From Actinomycetota bacterium (lineage in GTDB: Bacteria; Cyanobacteriota; Vampirovibrionia; Obscuribacterales; Obscuribacteraceae): a stretch of 14,737 nt of DNA. A model generated the notes under the pieces. The model saw only the letters and a program-made list of their open reading frames with translations. It had not been told where the DNA came from and searched no databases. Positions 7,028-12,969 of this stretch are shown piece by piece (positions within the stretch are counted from its first letter, which is position 1; each line of letters starts with the position of its first letter). The stretch covers positions 1 through 14,737 of the forward strand of contig CAJCIF010000372.1 of the NCBI GenBank assembly GCA_903970355.1, given 5' to 3'. Both the position numbers and the translations under genes were made by a program.

Positions 7028-7507
7028 ATGACGCAACCGATTCCGCCAGGTTACAACACGCTCAGTCCCGCAATAATTGTAAAAGATGCGAATGCCGCGA
7101 TAGAGTACTACAAGAAAGTGTTCAATGCAAAAGAAGTGCATCGTCTCGCTGGTCCAGATGGCAAAATTATGCACGCTGGACTGCAAGTTGGAAACAGCAC
7201 ACTAATGCTATGCGACGCCAATCCAGCCTGGAATGCACGTGACCCCAAAACACTAGGTGGCACACCAGTTGGAATCTATGTTTACGTAGAAAACGTAGAT
7301 GAAGTCTTCGCTCGCGCCATCAAAGAAGGTGGACAAGTAGAAATGCCGGTCGACAATCAATTCTGGGGCGACCGTGCCGGTAAGTTCGTAGATCCATACG
7401 GCCATCAATGGCATGTAGCCACACATGTGGAAGATCTCACACCAGAACAAATTGGCCAACGCGCCAAACAGGCTATGGAAAAACAAATGGCCGCAGCCCA
7501 GAAATAG
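7028..7507 (+). CDS. VOC-family protein (PhnB-like glyoxalase fold)
   Basis: A 159-residue cytoplasmic protein of the glyoxalase/bleomycin-resistance superfamily, PhnB-like. Signs are GYNTLSPAIIVKDANAAIEY at residues 9-28, YYKKVFNA, PDGKIMHAGLQVGNSTLML, VYVENVDEVFARAIKEGG, and the C-terminal GDRAGKFVDPYGHQWHVATH. The DPYGHQW segment is strongly conserved in the family. His49 and the C-terminal His residues could bind metal, but the specific substrate is unknown and the name PhnB is historical. AAGGAG is seven bases before the ATG. It belongs to a different subgroup from the VOC protein at 4762-5256, so it is not a recent duplicate. A hairpin terminator follows it. Confidence 0.9.
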   Translation: MTQPIPPGYNTLSPAIIVKDANAAIEYYKKVFNAKEVHRLAGPDGKIMHAGLQVGNSTLMLCDANPAWNARDPKTLGGTPVGIYVYVENVDEVFARAIKEGGQVEMPVDNQFWGDRAGKFVDPYGHQWHVATHVEDLTPEQIGQRAKQAMEKQMAAAQK

Positions 7508-7530
7508 ACATTCTCTAAAGGAAATATTTG

Positions 7531-7559
7531 AAGGGCATGGCATAAGCTGTGCCCTTTTG
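7531..7559 (+). terminator. Rho-independent terminator after the VOC gene
   Basis: AAGGGCA (7531-7537) pairs with TGCCCTT (7550-7556). Two G-T pairs and one G-C pair can extend the stem inward to a six-base loop (CATAAG), and the downstream arm runs into a short T tract. It lies 24 bases after the stop codon at 7507. The T tract is only four bases, so efficiency may be modest. Confidence 0.6.
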
Positions 7560-7565
7560 AATTAG

Positions 7566-7579
7566 CACCATATATGGTG
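7566..7579. promoter_or_regulatory. 14-base perfect palindrome, possible operator
   Basis: CACCATATATGGTG is a perfect inverted repeat with no spacer, lying between the terminator of the VOC gene and the small membrane protein gene at 7664. Its size and position fit an operator for a dimeric regulator acting on the downstream gene, but nothing in the window identifies the regulator. Confidence 0.35.
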
Positions 7580-7663
7580 GCAGTTCGTACACTTAAACAA
7601 AGCGGCGCAAAAATTGATTTCATGCCAAAATATATCTAGTGCCCCCAGTAAAGGTTGCATGCC

Positions 7664-7870
7664 ATGGTATACAAAAATGCTAGACCAGGAATCCCGATAC
7701 GAATGCCAGTCATTCCACCAATTTTTGTTTTGGTAGGGGCAGCATTAGCCGTAGACTGCGCCAAACAGTTTTTTAAGCGTGTAAATGACGGAAAGTGCCC
7801 AACTTGTGGGCATTCATCCAAGAAATACACGGTTCGAGACAGAACCTGCGGACACGATAAAGAAAGCTGA
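7664..7870 (+). CDS. small membrane protein with CxxC motif
   Basis: A 68-residue protein I do not recognise. After a basic, Pro-rich N-terminus (MVYKNARPGIPIRMPVIPP), residues 18-39 form one transmembrane helix (PPIFVLVGAALAVDCAKQFF). A basic segment and a Cys/His cluster follow: CPTCGH at about 48-53 and TCGHDKES at the end. The three Cys and two His could form a small metal-binding knuckle, probably on the cytoplasmic side. The ATG at 7664 has AAAGG (7650-7654) nine bases upstream; an in-frame TTG at 7655 touches that site and is unlikely. It lies 108 bases upstream of the ABC-F start on the same strand and could share a transcript with it. Confidence 0.55.
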   Translation: MVYKNARPGIPIRMPVIPPIFVLVGAALAVDCAKQFFKRVNDGKCPTCGHSSKKYTVRDRTCGHDKES

Positions 7871-7918
7871 ATCGTAACGATTGCAGGCTCTTCAACCCTT
7901 GTTAATAGAAAGCCAAGA

Positions 7919-7924
7919 TATAAT
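7919..7924 (+). promoter_or_regulatory. TATAAT box upstream of the ABC-F gene
   Basis: A perfect TATAAT lies 55 bases before the ABC-F start codon. The nearest -35-like TTGTTA gives a spacing of only 14 bases and CCCTTG at 17 is poor, so it may be chance. If it is a promoter, the transcript would begin near 7931 and start almost directly with the terminator-like hairpin. Confidence 0.25.
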
Positions 7925-7970
7925 TCCTTGGTAGCGGACGCGTATTGCGCGTCTTTTTAATTGCAAGGAA
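7924..7970 (+). promoter_or_regulatory. nested leader structure that would hide the ABC-F ribosome binding site
   Basis: TTCCTTG (7924-7930) is the exact complement of CAAGGAA (7964-7970), which contains the Shine-Dalgarno sequence of the ABC-F gene. The GACGCG/CGCGTC terminator hairpin lies between the two arms. A transcript reading in from upstream could therefore form a composite structure that both stops transcription and blocks translation. This is read directly from base complementarity; regulation is inferred. Confidence 0.4.
7937..7958 (+). terminator. intrinsic terminator or attenuator before the ABC-F gene
   Basis: GACGCG (7937-7942), loop TATTG, CGCGTC (7948-7953), then five T residues (7954-7958). 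The stem is GC-rich and perfect, a textbook Rho-independent terminator. It ends 20 bases before the ABC-F ATG and 88 bases after the stop of the gene at 7664-7870. Because no promoter fits between it and the ATG, transcripts for the ABC-F gene must read through it, so an attenuator role is plausible. Confidence 0.65.
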
Positions 7971-7978
7971 AGGGCATC

Positions 7979-9595
7979 ATGATTACGGTTACGGACCTTA
8001 CCAAAGGTTATGGCAGCAGAACTCTATTCGAAAACGTCAACGTTAAGTTCATACCAGGCAACAAGTATGGCTTAACCGGGCCCAATGGTTGTGGCAAATC
8101 GACGTTCATGAGAATTCTCACCGGAGAGGATGAAGCGTCTAACCGCGGTTCTGTTACAAGTCCTAAAAGATTGGGTGTGCTTAAGCAAAACCAGTTTGCC
8201 TATGACGACGAGCGCATCATAGATGCGGTCGTAATGGGCAATGAACGGCTCTGGAGTGCCTTTAAAGAAAAGGACATGCTCTGTGAACTCACCGAACACA
8301 CAGAAGAGCAATTGCACCGCCTGGGCGATCTGGAAAGCATTATTGCCGACGAGAACGGATATAACGCCGAATTTGAAGCCGGACAAATTTTACGCGGTAT
8401 CGGCATACCGGATGAACAGCATGAAAACATGATGGCCACCCTCGCGACCGACTATAAGTTCAGGGTGTTGTTGGCTCAAGCTCTATTTGCCGGTCCTGAA
8501 GCCCTGATGCTGGATGAACCTACAAACCACCTGGATCTCGAATCCATCCACTGGTTGGAGGAGTTTCTCTCTGAGTACGAAGGAACACTTGTTGTTATTT
8601 CACACGATCGGCACTTCCTTAATTCGGTGTGCACGCATATCGCAGACATAGACTACGAGACAATCATCATCTATCCAGGCAACTACGACAATATGGTCGA
8701 GGCCAAATTACAGAACAGACAAACCATCGAAGAAGCCAACAAAGACAAGGCTAAGAAGGTGGCACAACTGCAGGAATTCGTAGCAAGATTCGCAGCCGGG
8801 CAACGATCCAGCCAGGTACAATCGCGCAAGAAGGAAATAGTTCGCCTTGCTCCGCAAGAACTCAAAAAGTCGAACATTCAACGGCCTTTCATCCGTTTCG
8901 AACAAGAACGGGCGACCGGTCAAGAAATACTGAAGGTTAAGGGTCTCACTAAGGCATTCGACGACAAAACCCTTTTTAAAGACTTTACTTTCGAAGTTGT
9001 ACGCGGCGAAAAAATTGCCATTATCGGTTCAAACGGTGTTGGTAAAACAACACTTCTTCGATGCTTGCTCAATGAAATCAAACCGGACAAAGGCACTATT
9101 AAGTGGTCAGAAGCTGCTCAGGACAATTACAGCTACTACCCGCAGGATTATCACGATGCAATTGAGCCTGGTACCACAGCGCTAGACTGGTTGATGAAAT
9201 TCATGAAAAAAGAAGGTCATGAATACATACGCGGCTTACTCGGGCGGATGCTCTTCTCCGGCGAAGAAAGTTTAAAAGCAACGGACAGTCTCTCTGGGGG
9301 AGAATCAGCCCGACTGCTAATGGCGCGGCTCATGATGCAGAAGCATCCAATTCTCGTCCTGGATGAACCTACTAACCACCTGGATTTGGAAGCGGTTTCA
9401 GCCCTGGCCGAAGGACTTACACTTTTCCCTGGCACCGTGTTTGTAGTGACACACGATCGTGATCTTATTTCAGAAGTGGCAACAAGAATTATCTCGTTCA
9501 CCGCAACTGGTATCATCGATTTCTATGGTACCTACGAAGAGTACCTGCAAATTCACAAGTTCAAAGAACCAGCTAAAGCAGGCAAAAGTAAGTAG
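7979..9595 (+). CDS. ybiT: ABC-F family ATPase, YbiT type
   Basis: A 538-residue soluble protein with two ABC ATPase domains and no membrane segment. Such ABC-F proteins act on ribosomes as translation factors, and some protect against antibiotics. Domain 1 has Walker A GPNGCGKST at 34-42 and Walker B LMLDEP with the catalytic Glu180. The linker at about 238-305 is Lys/Gln-rich and ends RPFIRFEQ. Domain 2 has Walker A GSNGVGKTT at 350-358, signature LSGGE at 438-442 and Walker B with Glu463. The text YPGNYD, SHDRHFLNSVCTHIAD and KWSE matches E. coli YbiT closely. The signature of domain 1 is degenerate (LATDYK at 155-160). The ATG at 7979 follows AAGGAAAGGG; the in-frame TTG at 7961 precedes that site and is rejected. 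It converges on the tautomerase gene six bases away. Confidence 0.9.
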   Translation: MITVTDLTKGYGSRTLFENVNVKFIPGNKYGLTGPNGCGKSTFMRILTGEDEASNRGSVTSPKRLGVLKQNQFAYDDERIIDAVVMGNERLWSAFKEKDMLCELTEHTEEQLHRLGDLESIIADENGYNAEFEAGQILRGIGIPDEQHENMMATLATDYKFRVLLAQALFAGPEALMLDEPTNHLDLESIHWLEEFLSEYEGTLVVISHDRHFLNSVCTHIADIDYETIIIYPGNYDNMVEAKLQNRQTIEEANKDKAKKVAQLQEFVARFAAGQRSSQVQSRKKEIVRLAPQELKKSNIQRPFIRFEQERATGQEILKVKGLTKAFDDKTLFKDFTFEVVRGEKIAIIGSNGVGKTTLLRCLLNEIKPDKGTIKWSEAAQDNYSYYPQDYHDAIEPGTTALDWLMKFMKKEGHEYIRGLLGRMLFSGEESLKATDSLSGGESARLLMARLMMQKHPILVLDEPTNHLDLEAVSALAEGLTLFPGTVFVVTHDRDLISEVATRIISFTATGIIDFYGTYEEYLQIHKFKEPAKAGKSK

Positions 9596-9601
9596 TTCAA
9601 A

Positions 9602-9829
9602 TCACATGGTATAGCCGGGCTTCTTGTACAGCTTTTCCATGTTGGGCAAAATTTCAGGCTTGTATACTTGCTCTTCCCAGTCCTCTTTCTTCACATCTTC
9701 TATAGCGACTGAAATCGACTGGTCGCTGGAATTCAAAACATCCTTGAAGGCTTTCACGATTGCTTCGGACAGTTGCTCTTTTTGTTCATTTGTTCTTCCC
9801 GGCCAGAGCTTTACGACAATGTGCGGCAT
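9602..9829 (-). CDS. tautomerase-family protein (PptA-like)
   Basis: A 75-residue member of the 4-oxalocrotonate tautomerase superfamily. After removal of the initiator Met, Pro1 is the catalytic base, as in MPHIVVKLWPGRT. The conserved segments SISVAIEDV at residues 38-46 and the C-terminal LYKKPGYTM resemble E. coli PptA (YdcE), which ends KKPGYSM; the length also fits (77 in E. coli). The enzyme would interconvert keto and enol forms of a small acid such as phenylpyruvate; the true substrate is unknown. The ribosome binding site AAGGAG lies six bases before the ATG. The DUF2255 gene is 31 bases upstream on the same strand. Confidence 0.88.
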   Translation of the reverse strand: MPHIVVKLWPGRTNEQKEQLSEAIVKAFKDVLNSSDQSISVAIEDVKKEDWEEQVYKPEILPNMEKLYKKPGYTM

Positions 9830-9860
9830 AAGTTCTCCTTAAAAGGCGGTTGAGATGGCA

Positions 9861-10232
9861 TTATGCAGGCACGATCTTGACTGTCGCGGACCGAGCGCTT
9901 GCACCAACCATCGGTTTAACATATGGGCTTTTATGATACTTCGCTTTGTAAGCATCATCAATCTTGTCGTTGATGGGCCCATCGACAGGTTCGAAGCTAA
10001 CCTCTTTCGTCATGCCAGCGGCTATGATCCGCCCCGACTTCTTGCGCAAGGCCGCCTGATACCAACGGGAGTCTTGCCCGTTATAAGCGCGCACGTATAG
10101 GGCATCGCCGACAGCGACGGACCAAATCCATGTAGGGGTGCCGTATGTCACTCCATCCTCACGGAATGGTGAGATGTGAAGGTCATCGGCTTCAGCAATC
10201 TTGCGTAATTCGTCTTTCGACCAGGCGGCCAT
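9861..10232 (-). CDS. DUF2255-family protein
   Basis: A 123-residue cytoplasmic protein matching DUF2255. It starts WSKDELRKIAEADDLHISPF, then TPTWIWSVAVGDALYVRAYNG, then DSRWYQAALRKKSGRI, and ends YKAKYHKSPYVKPMVGASAR with a final ATVKIVP strand. The layout (IWxVxVGDxLYVRxxNGxxxxWY) recalls flavin-binding split-barrel proteins, and DUF2255 members are often found near oxidoreductases, but no activity is established. GAGGA is seven bases before the ATG. It sits between the tautomerase and DUF3592-like genes in a minus-strand run that may be one operon. Confidence 0.85.
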   Translation of the reverse strand: MAAWSKDELRKIAEADDLHISPFREDGVTYGTPTWIWSVAVGDALYVRAYNGQDSRWYQAALRKKSGRIIAAGMTKEVSFEPVDGPINDKIDDAYKAKYHKSPYVKPMVGASARSATVKIVPA

Positions 10233-10269
10233 TTCTAAGTCCTCATTTTTCTATTTGGACAACTAGCAT

Positions 10270-10305
10270 CTACACCGCTTTGACGCTCAGCGTTTGGTGG
10301 TGTAG
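10270..10305 (-). other. stem-loop across the stop codon of the DUF3592-like gene
   Basis: CTACACC (10270-10276) pairs exactly with GGTGTAG (10299-10305), and ACGC (10283-10286) pairs with GCGT (10290-10293) inside it. The stop codon (10287-10289 on the minus strand) falls in the apical loop. No T tract follows on the minus strand, so it may be an RNA processing or stability element between two genes of a run rather than a terminator. Confidence 0.5.
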
Positions 10306-10979
10306 CGAGCTGTCATTTTATTGTAGTAGCTGGGAGTTTGTTCGGCGGAATCAGTGCCGGAAACTATCCAGGCATGATACTGCATGGCAAGCAAACTGAG
10401 AATACCCACTCCAGCAAATACGATGCCTGTCCATAAAATGCTTTCGAAAAAGTTGGCAACTTTTGGATCCGGCATTGATTGTTCCGGCTTAGCAGCATTG
10501 TAATAAACTTTGATCTTCGGTGACATAGCTTCCAACATCTCTTCGATACTGGGCATGACTGGCTTTGTTGCGGAAGGCTGCAATCTAGACCTCAACAGAT
10601 TTTCAAATTCTTTCGGATCAGCTTTTGGTTGCTCTTTTGCTAGATCTTTTGTGATAAATACAGCTCGTACAAGAGAAAGACATGGCAATGCAGATTTATC
10701 TACTTCGTAGCGTTGGTCATTAACGACATATGTATAACGCTCGTACGGAGCGGTGAACAGCCAGGTCATATAGCTCATAGTGGGAGTGCCAGTGACAAAT
10801 CTTGCTATGCGTCCCACTCTAGGTATTCCAAGTGTGTTGCCCGTACCGAGCAAATGCCCTTCTACGCATGACCACTTAAGTTGATCTCGTTCAACTGTCT
10901 GCTCGCTAAAAGCGGTCAGTATGTAATACGCGCCCACGGCTATTAAACAAACCATGATTGACTGAACTAAGCCTTTCAT
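10287..10979 (-). CDS. DUF3592-like membrane protein
   Basis: A 230-residue protein with two transmembrane helices, at about residues 5-24 (LVQSIMVCLIAVGAYYILTA) and 184-206 (SILWTGIVFAGVGILSLLAM). The roughly 150 residues between them probably face outward. This layout, the segment YTYVVNDQRYEVDK, and IKVYYNAAKPEQSMPDP directly before the second helix resemble DUF3592 proteins, which have the pattern 'V-YYdPknPe' at that place. The function of the family is unknown. I chose the ATG at 10979 because GGGA lies seven bases before it; the in-frame ATG at 11018 has no site and adds a charged stretch before the helix. A stem-loop covers its stop codon. Confidence 0.65.
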   Translation of the reverse strand: MKGLVQSIMVCLIAVGAYYILTAFSEQTVERDQLKWSCVEGHLLGTGNTLGIPRVGRIARFVTGTPTMSYMTWLFTAPYERYTYVVNDQRYEVDKSALPCLSLVRAVFITKDLAKEQPKADPKEFENLLRSRLQPSATKPVMPSIEEMLEAMSPKIKVYYNAAKPEQSMPDPKVANFFESILWTGIVFAGVGILSLLAMQYHAWIVSGTDSAEQTPSYYNKMTARYTTKR

Positions 10980-11136
10980 TTTTTCTTCCCTTTTCAAACC
11001 AAAACCGTGACCGAACAAACAGATGATGCCACCACATACGCACCAAGATGTTATAGAACTGTTTATTCGTCAAAATTGGTAAGGCCATTTACAGAAAGGG
11101 CCTCTACAGATTTGATTAAGAATTGAAAGACGAAGG

Positions 11137-11541
11137 TCAATCCAAAATGCAATCGGCTTCGATTTCTACTAACCAATCACCGGAGATCAGACCTTTAGCT
11201 TCGACGAAAGTGCAAGCTGGGCGGATGTCTCCAAAGAATTCGCCGTGAGCTCTCCCCACTTCTGTCCATTTGGTAATGTCAGTGAGAAATACGCGTGTGC
11301 GAATGGTGTTTCGCAACTCACCGCCTGCATTTTCAATAGCTTTCTGGATTATTTCAAGACATCGTTTGGTTTGTCTGTATGCGTCTCCAACAAATGCAGT
11401 GCTTCCGTCTTTAGCAACTGGAGCCGTGCCCGATACCGCAATTACATTACCGATGCGGACAGCCCGGGAGAATCCGATTGGACCTTCAAAAGGTGAACCG
11501 GAAGAAACGTTGACGCGATCAGTGCTGGTGGTTTTTTCCAT
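11137..11541 (-). CDS. RidA-family protein
   Basis: A 134-residue member of the RidA/YjgF/YER057c family (probable Rid subfamily other than archetypal RidA). Archetypal RidA hydrolyses reactive enamine/imine intermediates made by PLP enzymes, as a trimer in the cytoplasm. Visible hallmarks are VIAVSGTAPV at 33-42, QTKRCLEIIQKAIENAGG at 57-74, RTRVFLTDI at 81-89, Arg107 in IRPACTFVEAKGL (the substrate-carboxylate arginine position in RidA), and WLVEIEAD with Glu126 or Glu128. The start MEKTT has only a weak site (GGAT five bases upstream). It is divergent from the signalling operon at 11744, with 202 bases between them. Confidence 0.88.
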   Translation of the reverse strand: MEKTTSTDRVNVSSGSPFEGPIGFSRAVRIGNVIAVSGTAPVAKDGSTAFVGDAYRQTKRCLEIIQKAIENAGGELRNTIRTRVFLTDITKWTEVGRAHGEFFGDIRPACTFVEAKGLISGDWLVEIEADCILD

Positions 11542-11658
11542 TGTGATCCAAACCTTTCCATTGGGGTGTTCATATTGTAGTGAGAATAGATAGGCAAGGT
11601 GCTGTCATGAACGACGGATAAACTCACGAAATCGCCCAAAAGCCGCCCCCGCTCCATC

Positions 11659-11694
11659 GTAAAGGCGCCTTTACAAACCACAAATACCGTATTT
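11659..11694. promoter_or_regulatory. two palindromes, possible operator sites
   Basis: GTAAAGGCGCCTTTAC (11659-11674) is a perfect 16-base palindrome. AAATACCGTATTT (11682-11694) is a second inverted repeat with a one-base centre. Both lie in the 202-base divergent region between the RidA gene and the signalling operon, about 50-85 bases before the ATG at 11744. Centre-to-centre spacing is about 22 bases, close to two helix turns. No OmpR-type direct repeat is obvious, so the binding protein is unknown. The rest of this intergenic region shows nothing convincing. Confidence 0.4.
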
Positions 11695-11743
11695 ACTGGA
11701 CTGTTCTTAGATAGTCAGTGTAGAGCAATACGGAGGAAAGCTC

Positions 11744-12352
11744 ATGCTGGGTAAATTGGGAGGCGTACTTTTAATAGGTTTGTATCTAGTTGCAGGAGCG
11801 CAAGCAATGGCGCAGTCCGAACCGGAGCCTCCACATCAGAAGCAAGTTCTGGCTCAACTACCCGGCCCTCCGTTTGGTCTAGGACCTGGCGGCCCGCCTA
11901 TGTTCTTTGCTACACGGGGATGTGGAGGCAGCAACGCAGGTGGGCCGCTGCTAATGCCTCCACCTCCGGAACATATGATTGGAATGGCACCATTAATGAT
12001 ACCACCAGGGGTTATCAATCTCACTGATGATCAAATCGATCAGCTCGCTCGTTTGAAAGACAGCACTTCTGAAAAAGCCGCTCCGATTCTCACTTCTTTA
12101 CGTTCACTTGAACATAGTAGGCATATAGCCCTCAATGAAACTGAACTCAATGTCGCTGAAATTAGTAAACTCAATTCCAATATTAGCGCGCAAAAACAAC
12201 TGCTGGACAGTGTCATGGCAGACAGCATGTTGAAAGCGGCTCAGACACTAACACCAGATCAAAGAAAGAAACTAAAGCTAGACATGCAACGCCATGAGCT
12301 CGGACAGTTTGAAGAACACAAGCCCTCCGCGTCCAGTACAGAACATCATTAG
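11744..12352 (+). CDS. Spy/CpxP/Metal_resist-like periplasmic protein
   Basis: A 202-residue exported protein. Residues 1-24 are a signal peptide (hydrophobic GVLLIGLYLVAG, cleavage near AMA/QS). Residues 37-89 are Pro/Gly/Met-rich low complexity with one Cys and one His (LPGPPFGLGPGGPPMFF, CGG, MPPPPEHMIGM). Residues 90-185 form a long-helix hairpin with two LTxxQ motifs, LTDDQ at 93-97 and LTPDQRKKL at 169-177, the signature of the Spy/CpxP/ZraP family of periplasmic chaperones and stress-kinase modulators. The tail ends EHKPSASSTEHH, rich in His. The ribosome binding site is GGAGG, eight bases before the ATG. As first gene of an operon with a CpxR-like regulator and a sensor kinase, it probably modulates or reports to that kinase. 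Metal binding is possible but unproven. Confidence 0.82.
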   Translation: MLGKLGGVLLIGLYLVAGAQAMAQSEPEPPHQKQVLAQLPGPPFGLGPGGPPMFFATRGCGGSNAGGPLLMPPPPEHMIGMAPLMIPPGVINLTDDQIDQLARLKDSTSEKAAPILTSLRSLEHSRHIALNETELNVAEISKLNSNISAQKQLLDSVMADSMLKAAQTLTPDQRKKLKLDMQRHELGQFEEHKPSASSTEHH

Positions 12353-12363
12353 AGGACGTACAT

Positions 12364-12969
12364 ATGCTTTGGAATTTATACACGAGAATCCTGGCAATTG
12401 CATGCTTGTTGCTTTCTGCACCTTGCGCAGCTGCAATGGAATTCAACGAGGAAGATCCAAAAACCGATAAAGCCACCATGCCGTACGATCGCGTTCTGGA
12501 CATGACGGAAGTTGATACACCCGGAATAATTTCCTCTGCTGAATCAGCAGTGCGTACAAGGCAATTTGAACGTGCCGTACAACTCTGCCGGCAAGCCCTA
12601 AAAGACAAACCGGATGATTTAAATTTACACAGAATCTATGCTTTTGCCCTTGAGGGCAAACTAGATTCGCAAAAGGAAAGAGACGAGACAATTTATCAAG
12701 AATGTATCGAAGAGTGGCTCTGTGTAATGCGTTCCGGTGTCGGAGAGGAAGCCGGAATCAACGTAAAAGGTGCGGGTTATGTGTGGGATTATCTTTTAAA
12801 AGATGAAGATAGGTACGTGCTGGGCAAACATCACCTGCAAAGTTTGACGGGATTCACGCCGCACCCGTTCGAGACCAATATTCATTTTATGAAACGAGTC
12901 TTGAAACCTAGTCTGAAAGGTACGATAGTTAAGAAAACGGATAAAGAGAACGTAGGGGCGGTACATTGA
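12364..12969 (+). CDS. secreted protein with a TPR-like segment
   Basis: A 201-residue exported protein. Residues 1-24 (MLWNLYTRILAIACLLLSAP, CAAA) are a signal peptide; Cys21 is not in a proper lipobox. Residues 53-100 contain one clear TPR-like helix pair and the start of another (AESAVRTRQFERAVQLCRQA, LKDKPDDLNLHRIYAFALEG). The rest (YQECIEEWLCVMRSGVGEEA, GYVWDYLLKDEDRYVLGKHH, then HPFETNIHFMKRVLKP) is a compact region I do not recognise. GAGGA lies seven bases before the ATG. It is 11 bases after the Spy-like gene, and its stop codon overlaps the TTG of the response regulator gene, so it belongs to the same operon and may act with the periplasmic side of the kinase. Confidence 0.75.
   Translation: MLWNLYTRILAIACLLLSAPCAAAMEFNEEDPKTDKATMPYDRVLDMTEVDTPGIISSAESAVRTRQFERAVQLCRQALKDKPDDLNLHRIYAFALEGKLDSQKERDETIYQECIEEWLCVMRSGVGEEAGINVKGAGYVWDYLLKDEDRYVLGKHHLQSLTGFTPHPFETNIHFMKRVLKPSLKGTIVKKTDKENVGAVH

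Noticed and set aside
4762..7507. The two VOC genes flanking the TPR gene as an inverted duplication.
   Set aside because: Their proteins belong to different VOC subgroups with different start and end motifs, so a recent duplication is not supported.
7870..7882. Inverted repeat AATCGTAACGATT directly after the stop of the gene at 7664.
   Set aside because: A 13-base element with a one-base centre and no T tract; possibly chance, and the stronger hairpin at 7937 explains termination better.
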